The notes beneath the pieces are model-generated. The model saw nothing but the letters and a program-made list of their open reading frames with translations, did not search any database and was not told the DNA's origin. A stretch of 22,961 bases of DNA, from assembly GCA_035292785.1 (NCBI GenBank), contig DATDPK010000003.1, forward strand, positions 1 through 22,961, read 5' to 3'. Positions 20,865 to 22,961 of the stretch are shown here, piece by piece. Position 1 is the first letter of the stretch. Every line of letters starts with the position of its first letter. A program made the translations under genes and the position numbers. This DNA is from CABMGU01 sp035292785. Its GTDB lineage: Archaea > Nanobdellota > Nanobdellia > Woesearchaeales > ARS49.

Positions 20865-21483
20865 CAGTAACCTGGTATATTTTTCCTGTGTAGAAAAGGT
20901 CTGCTGAGTGCTGGTATTGCCCGATTGTGCATTCTGCCGGCGGTGAGCCGTCTGATTTTAATGGCGCTGGATACAAGCACACGTTGAAGACATAATCTCC
21001 TTTTGGTGTTGCCACTCCTTCTGCCACGTTTGTGTGAACTTTAATCAAAATCGGAATCAGCTTCTGTTCATTTTTTTTCAGGCTGAATGTTTGTATGACG
21101 TTGAAGTTTCCAAGCCAGTTTTTTGGCAAATATTCCTCATTTACTGATATTGAACGGCCGTCAGGCGTATATGCTCCTGAAAATGATATTGCTCCGCTGA
21201 AGTCTCTTGCTTCCGCAACATTTCTTACTCCAATTCCAAAATTAACAGAGCCCCCTCGTTTTGCTTGCTGTATTGGAATCGGTATTGCTACCAATGTATT
21301 TCCCGAGGCAAGCACTGCCTTGATTTGCTCCTGCGTCTGTTTGTCAATTTCTGCTTTGAGGACTTCTGCTTTGCCAAACCAGTTGAACACCATGTATAGA
21401 GAAAGTGAGAATATCAGCACTGATAAAATCAGTACAACAATTAGCCCTATCGACATTTCCAGACCTTTTTTGTGAAATTTCAT
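20851..21483 (-). CDS. Membrane-anchored surface protein with pilin-like N-terminus
   Basis: A 210-aa protein. The N-terminus MKFHKKGLEMS precedes one long hydrophobic helix (IGLIVVLILSVLIFSLSLYMVF), as in class III (prepilin-type) signals with cleavage after KKG; a plain signal anchor is the alternative. A short charged helix follows (KAEIDKQTQEQIKAVL), then a beta-rich extracellular domain (VNFGIGVRNVAEARDFSGAI, LIPILIKVHTNVAEGVAT, GDYVFNVCLYP). The domain looks like an Ig-type sandwich with two cysteines (in FNVCLY and AECTIG) that could pair. Its ATG overlaps the stop of the cysteine-rich lipoprotein gene by four bases (ATGA), so the two envelope proteins are made together. Confidence 0.82.
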   Translation of the reverse strand: MKFHKKGLEMSIGLIVVLILSVLIFSLSLYMVFNWFGKAEVLKAEIDKQTQEQIKAVLASGNTLVAIPIPIQQAKRGGSVNFGIGVRNVAEARDFSGAISFSGAYTPDGRSISVNEEYLPKNWLGNFNVIQTFSLKKNEQKLIPILIKVHTNVAEGVATPKGDYVFNVCLYPAPLKSDGSPPAECTIGQYQHSADLFYTGKIYQVTVRAV

Positions 21484-22847
21484 CCTGGGCTGATTAGCGT
21501 TATTTTGCCTATTGTGTATTTGTAATTTCCGCGTTTTTCTGTGCCGTCCTGATTGTATTTGTACCAGACTCCAAGGCTCAGCGTGTGTTCTTCTTCTGGC
21601 TGGCTTATTTCTGTTATTTTTACTTTTACTGTTGTTCCTTCTTTTGTAACTTCCTGGTTCACTTGTTGTTCTGCTATTTGTTGTGTGCCGTCAAGAAGTC
21701 TCACGGTCTCTATCATCATTCCTGATGTTCCTGAGTCTATTTTGTAAAGAGAAAATACAAAGTCAAAGTTTTCTGTCTTTATGTCAAAGGGATTTGTGAA
21801 TTTATAGTGATTTTGCAGTTGTACTGGTCCGAGAAGCCTGTCATCAAATAAGTCGCTTGGAGTTGTTGTAGTTGTTGTTTTGAGCATTGTTATGCATTCA
21901 TTATTCTTGCAGGTGTAGTCAATGAAGTTTCCTGCGCTGCCTGAGCACGGTCCGCAGTCAGATGGGCAGGTGCACTTGTTCTCATTGCCGTCGCATATTC
22001 CATTTCCGCACGTTCCTGGTATCGGCTCGTGTATGCAGAAATAGTTTGTTTGCGGCCCGCAGGTATCTCTTGTTCCTGGGTTTTTGTCATCGCAGCTTGC
22101 CGGGCAGGGGTATGTTGTTGTTGGATTTACAAAGACGAACTTTTCACGATAATTGTTGATGAATGGTGCTTGTCTTCTTGCTTTTTTGCCTGCCTGCATC
22201 AAGCTGTATTCGTAGCTTACTTTGAGCACTAATCCTGTCAGCTCTCCTTCTATTTCTGCTGTTGGGAAGTCAAGTATTAATTGCTGTGTGAAGCTGCTTC
22301 CAGTGCTCCATAAGTATCTATTGACGTCTTGTCTTGCAAGTGTTATTGTTCTTCCTTCTTTTGTTCTCGCTGTTAGTTCCATTGATACTATTAGTTCGTC
22401 GCTGTTTTGCGGTCCTTGCGTTCCTAATGTTACTGTGACGTCAAATGTGTCTTTTTTCAGGTTAAATGGCTGATTATACAATGTATCAATTTTGAATTTG
22501 TCTCCTGCGCTGTTTATGTCTGCTGACATTGCTACCGGCTGTATCTTGCTGCCTGAAACATCTTGGAGGCATTTGTTCTGCACGCATTCTTGTGTGAGAT
22601 ATTTGCTTCCCGGCACTGCTCCAGCACAAGGCCCGCAGTCAGAAGGGCAGGTGCACTTGTCTTCATTTGCATCACAAAGCCCATTGCCGCACTGTCCTGG
22701 TATTGGCGCGTATTTGCATTCCTTGTCAAGGCATTTTGCTGTGTGCGCCTGTTTTGCCGGGCAGTCTGCATCAACTTTGCATTCACCGCAGGATGTTAGA
22801 ATAAGTAGAGCTATTACAGAAAGTAGTAGTATTAGTCTGCACCTCAT
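21480..22847 (-). CDS. Cysteine-rich lipoprotein with internal duplication
   Basis: A 455-aa exported protein. The signal peptide MRCRLILLLSVIALL ends in lipobox ILTSC (Cys20). The mature part is built twice from a cysteine module and a beta domain. Module one has IPGQCGNGLCDANEDKCTCP and SDCGPC, then FNLKKDTFDVTVTLG. Module two has IPGTCGNGICDGNENKCTCP and SDCGPC, then FDIKTENFDFVFSLY. Such CGNGxCD...SDCGxC modules are common in secreted archaeal and bacterial proteins and are disulfide-bonded or calcium/metal-binding; the exact role here is unknown. A Thr run (KTTTTTTPSD) links module two to its beta domain. The ATG at 22847 has a TATA box about 28 bp upstream, so it is leaderless. It is first in an operon with the pilin-like gene. 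Confidence 0.88.
   Translation of the reverse strand: MRCRLILLLSVIALLILTSCGECKVDADCPAKQAHTAKCLDKECKYAPIPGQCGNGLCDANEDKCTCPSDCGPCAGAVPGSKYLTQECVQNKCLQDVSGSKIQPVAMSADINSAGDKFKIDTLYNQPFNLKKDTFDVTVTLGTQGPQNSDELIVSMELTARTKEGRTITLARQDVNRYLWSTGSSFTQQLILDFPTAEIEGELTGLVLKVSYEYSLMQAGKKARRQAPFINNYREKFVFVNPTTTYPCPASCDDKNPGTRDTCGPQTNYFCIHEPIPGTCGNGICDGNENKCTCPSDCGPCSGSAGNFIDYTCKNNECITMLKTTTTTTPSDLFDDRLLGPVQLQNHYKFTNPFDIKTENFDFVFSLYKIDSGTSGMMIETVRLLDGTQQIAEQQVNQEVTKEGTTVKVKITEISQPEEEHTLSLGVWYKYNQDGTEKRGNYKYTIGKITLISPG
21945..22026 (-). repeat. Direct repeat, second copy of the cysteine module
   Basis: This stretch matches 22626-22707 at an offset of 681 bp (227 codons), with clear identity in the parts coding for GTCGNGICD and CTCPSDCGPC. 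It keeps the reading frame and reflects a domain duplication. Confidence 0.8.
22626..22707 (-). repeat. Direct repeat, first copy of the cysteine module
   Basis: Partner of 21945-22026. The core CGCAGTCAGA-GGGCAGGTGCAC (plus strand, one mismatch) is shared, so the duplication is fairly recent or conserved at the DNA level. Confidence 0.8.
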
Positions 22848-22871
22848 TTTAGAACTATTCTATCTATCTGC

Positions 22872-22879
22872 TTTATAAA
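22872..22879 (-). promoter_or_regulatory. TATA box of the lipoprotein operon
   Basis: TTTATAAA is a palindrome centred about 28 bp before the ATG at 22847. It lies in the 35-bp gap after the stop of the next upstream gene, so the lipoprotein pair has its own promoter. Confidence 0.55.
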
Positions 22880-22882
22880 TAT

Positions 22883-22961
22883 TTAGTTCGCGCTGAAGTC
22901 TGGATAGCCGCTGTCGCCTGTTGCAACCGGGCTTTGAATCAACGAGAGAATTGCATCAACT
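22883..22961 (-). CDS. C-terminal end of an unidentified protein (5' end outside window)
   Basis: An open frame enters from the right edge on the minus strand and ends VDAILSLIQSPVATGDSGYP then DFSAN and TAA. Only 25 codons plus the stop are visible, too few to identify it. It ends 35 bp upstream of the lipoprotein start and points the same way. Confidence 0.55.
   Translation of the reverse strand, partial: VDAILSLIQSPVATGDSGYPDFSAN

Noticed and set aside
1..22961. CRISPR arrays, insertion sequences, integrase or attachment sites
   Set aside because: No regularly spaced repeats, transposase or integrase motifs were seen; the only tRNA is not flanked by an integrase or a visible partial copy of its 3' end.

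Overview
This is a gene-dense archaeal chromosome segment. The evidence is ribosomal protein eL15, an archaeal-type family B DNA polymerase, a short archaeal triosephosphate isomerase, a tRNA with an intron after position 37, and TATA boxes centred about 26 bp upstream of many start codons, so that many genes look leaderless. The small compact genes, the many short zinc ribbons, the Asn/Thr/Ser-rich secreted proteins and the repeated CGNGxCD-type cysteine modules suggest a DPANN-type archaeon, perhaps Woesearchaeota- or Pacearchaeota-like. That placement is inference and was not tested by tree or search.

Layout. (1) Positions 1-2509 are a heat-shock locus: dnaK (truncated by the window edge) and grpE on the minus strand, divergent from a DUF3467 gene and an ArsR-type winged-helix regulator. 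A 17-bp palindrome lies on the predicted grpE transcription start, and related GTTGAC half-sites bracket the regulator's start codon. (2) Positions 2552-5532 hold a cold-shock protein, a 561-aa helical-repeat protein, an intron-containing tRNA (best read as Leu-CAA) and an unrecognised 184-aa protein preceded by three inverted repeats. (3) Positions 5536-12919 are a two-gene minus-strand surface operon: a 536-aa putative lipoprotein followed one base later by a 1923-aa cell-surface protein. The large protein has tandem beta-sandwich domains, a pentapeptide-repeat region full of N-glycosylation sequons, a PKD domain, a 16-glycine run and a C-terminal anchor. (4) Positions 13052-17858 carry eL15 with a small acidic protein, a soluble Hanks-type protein kinase, a 48-aa zinc ribbon, DNA polymerase B and a stand-alone receiver domain. 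(5) Positions 17980-19644 are an overlapping operon: a 46-aa zinc ribbon, a NYN-domain putative nuclease, thioredoxin and triosephosphate isomerase. (6) Positions 19636-22961 contain three unrecognised small proteins, a membrane-anchored pilin-like protein, a duplicated cysteine-rich lipoprotein and the tail of another gene.

I see no CRISPR array, transposon, integrase or recognisable defence island. The most interesting items are the pentapeptide/sequon solenoid in the giant surface protein and its partner lipoprotein, the heat-shock operator and start-codon hairpin, a perfectly symmetric TATA box exactly midway between two divergent start codons, and the cluster of inverted repeats at 4862-4950.
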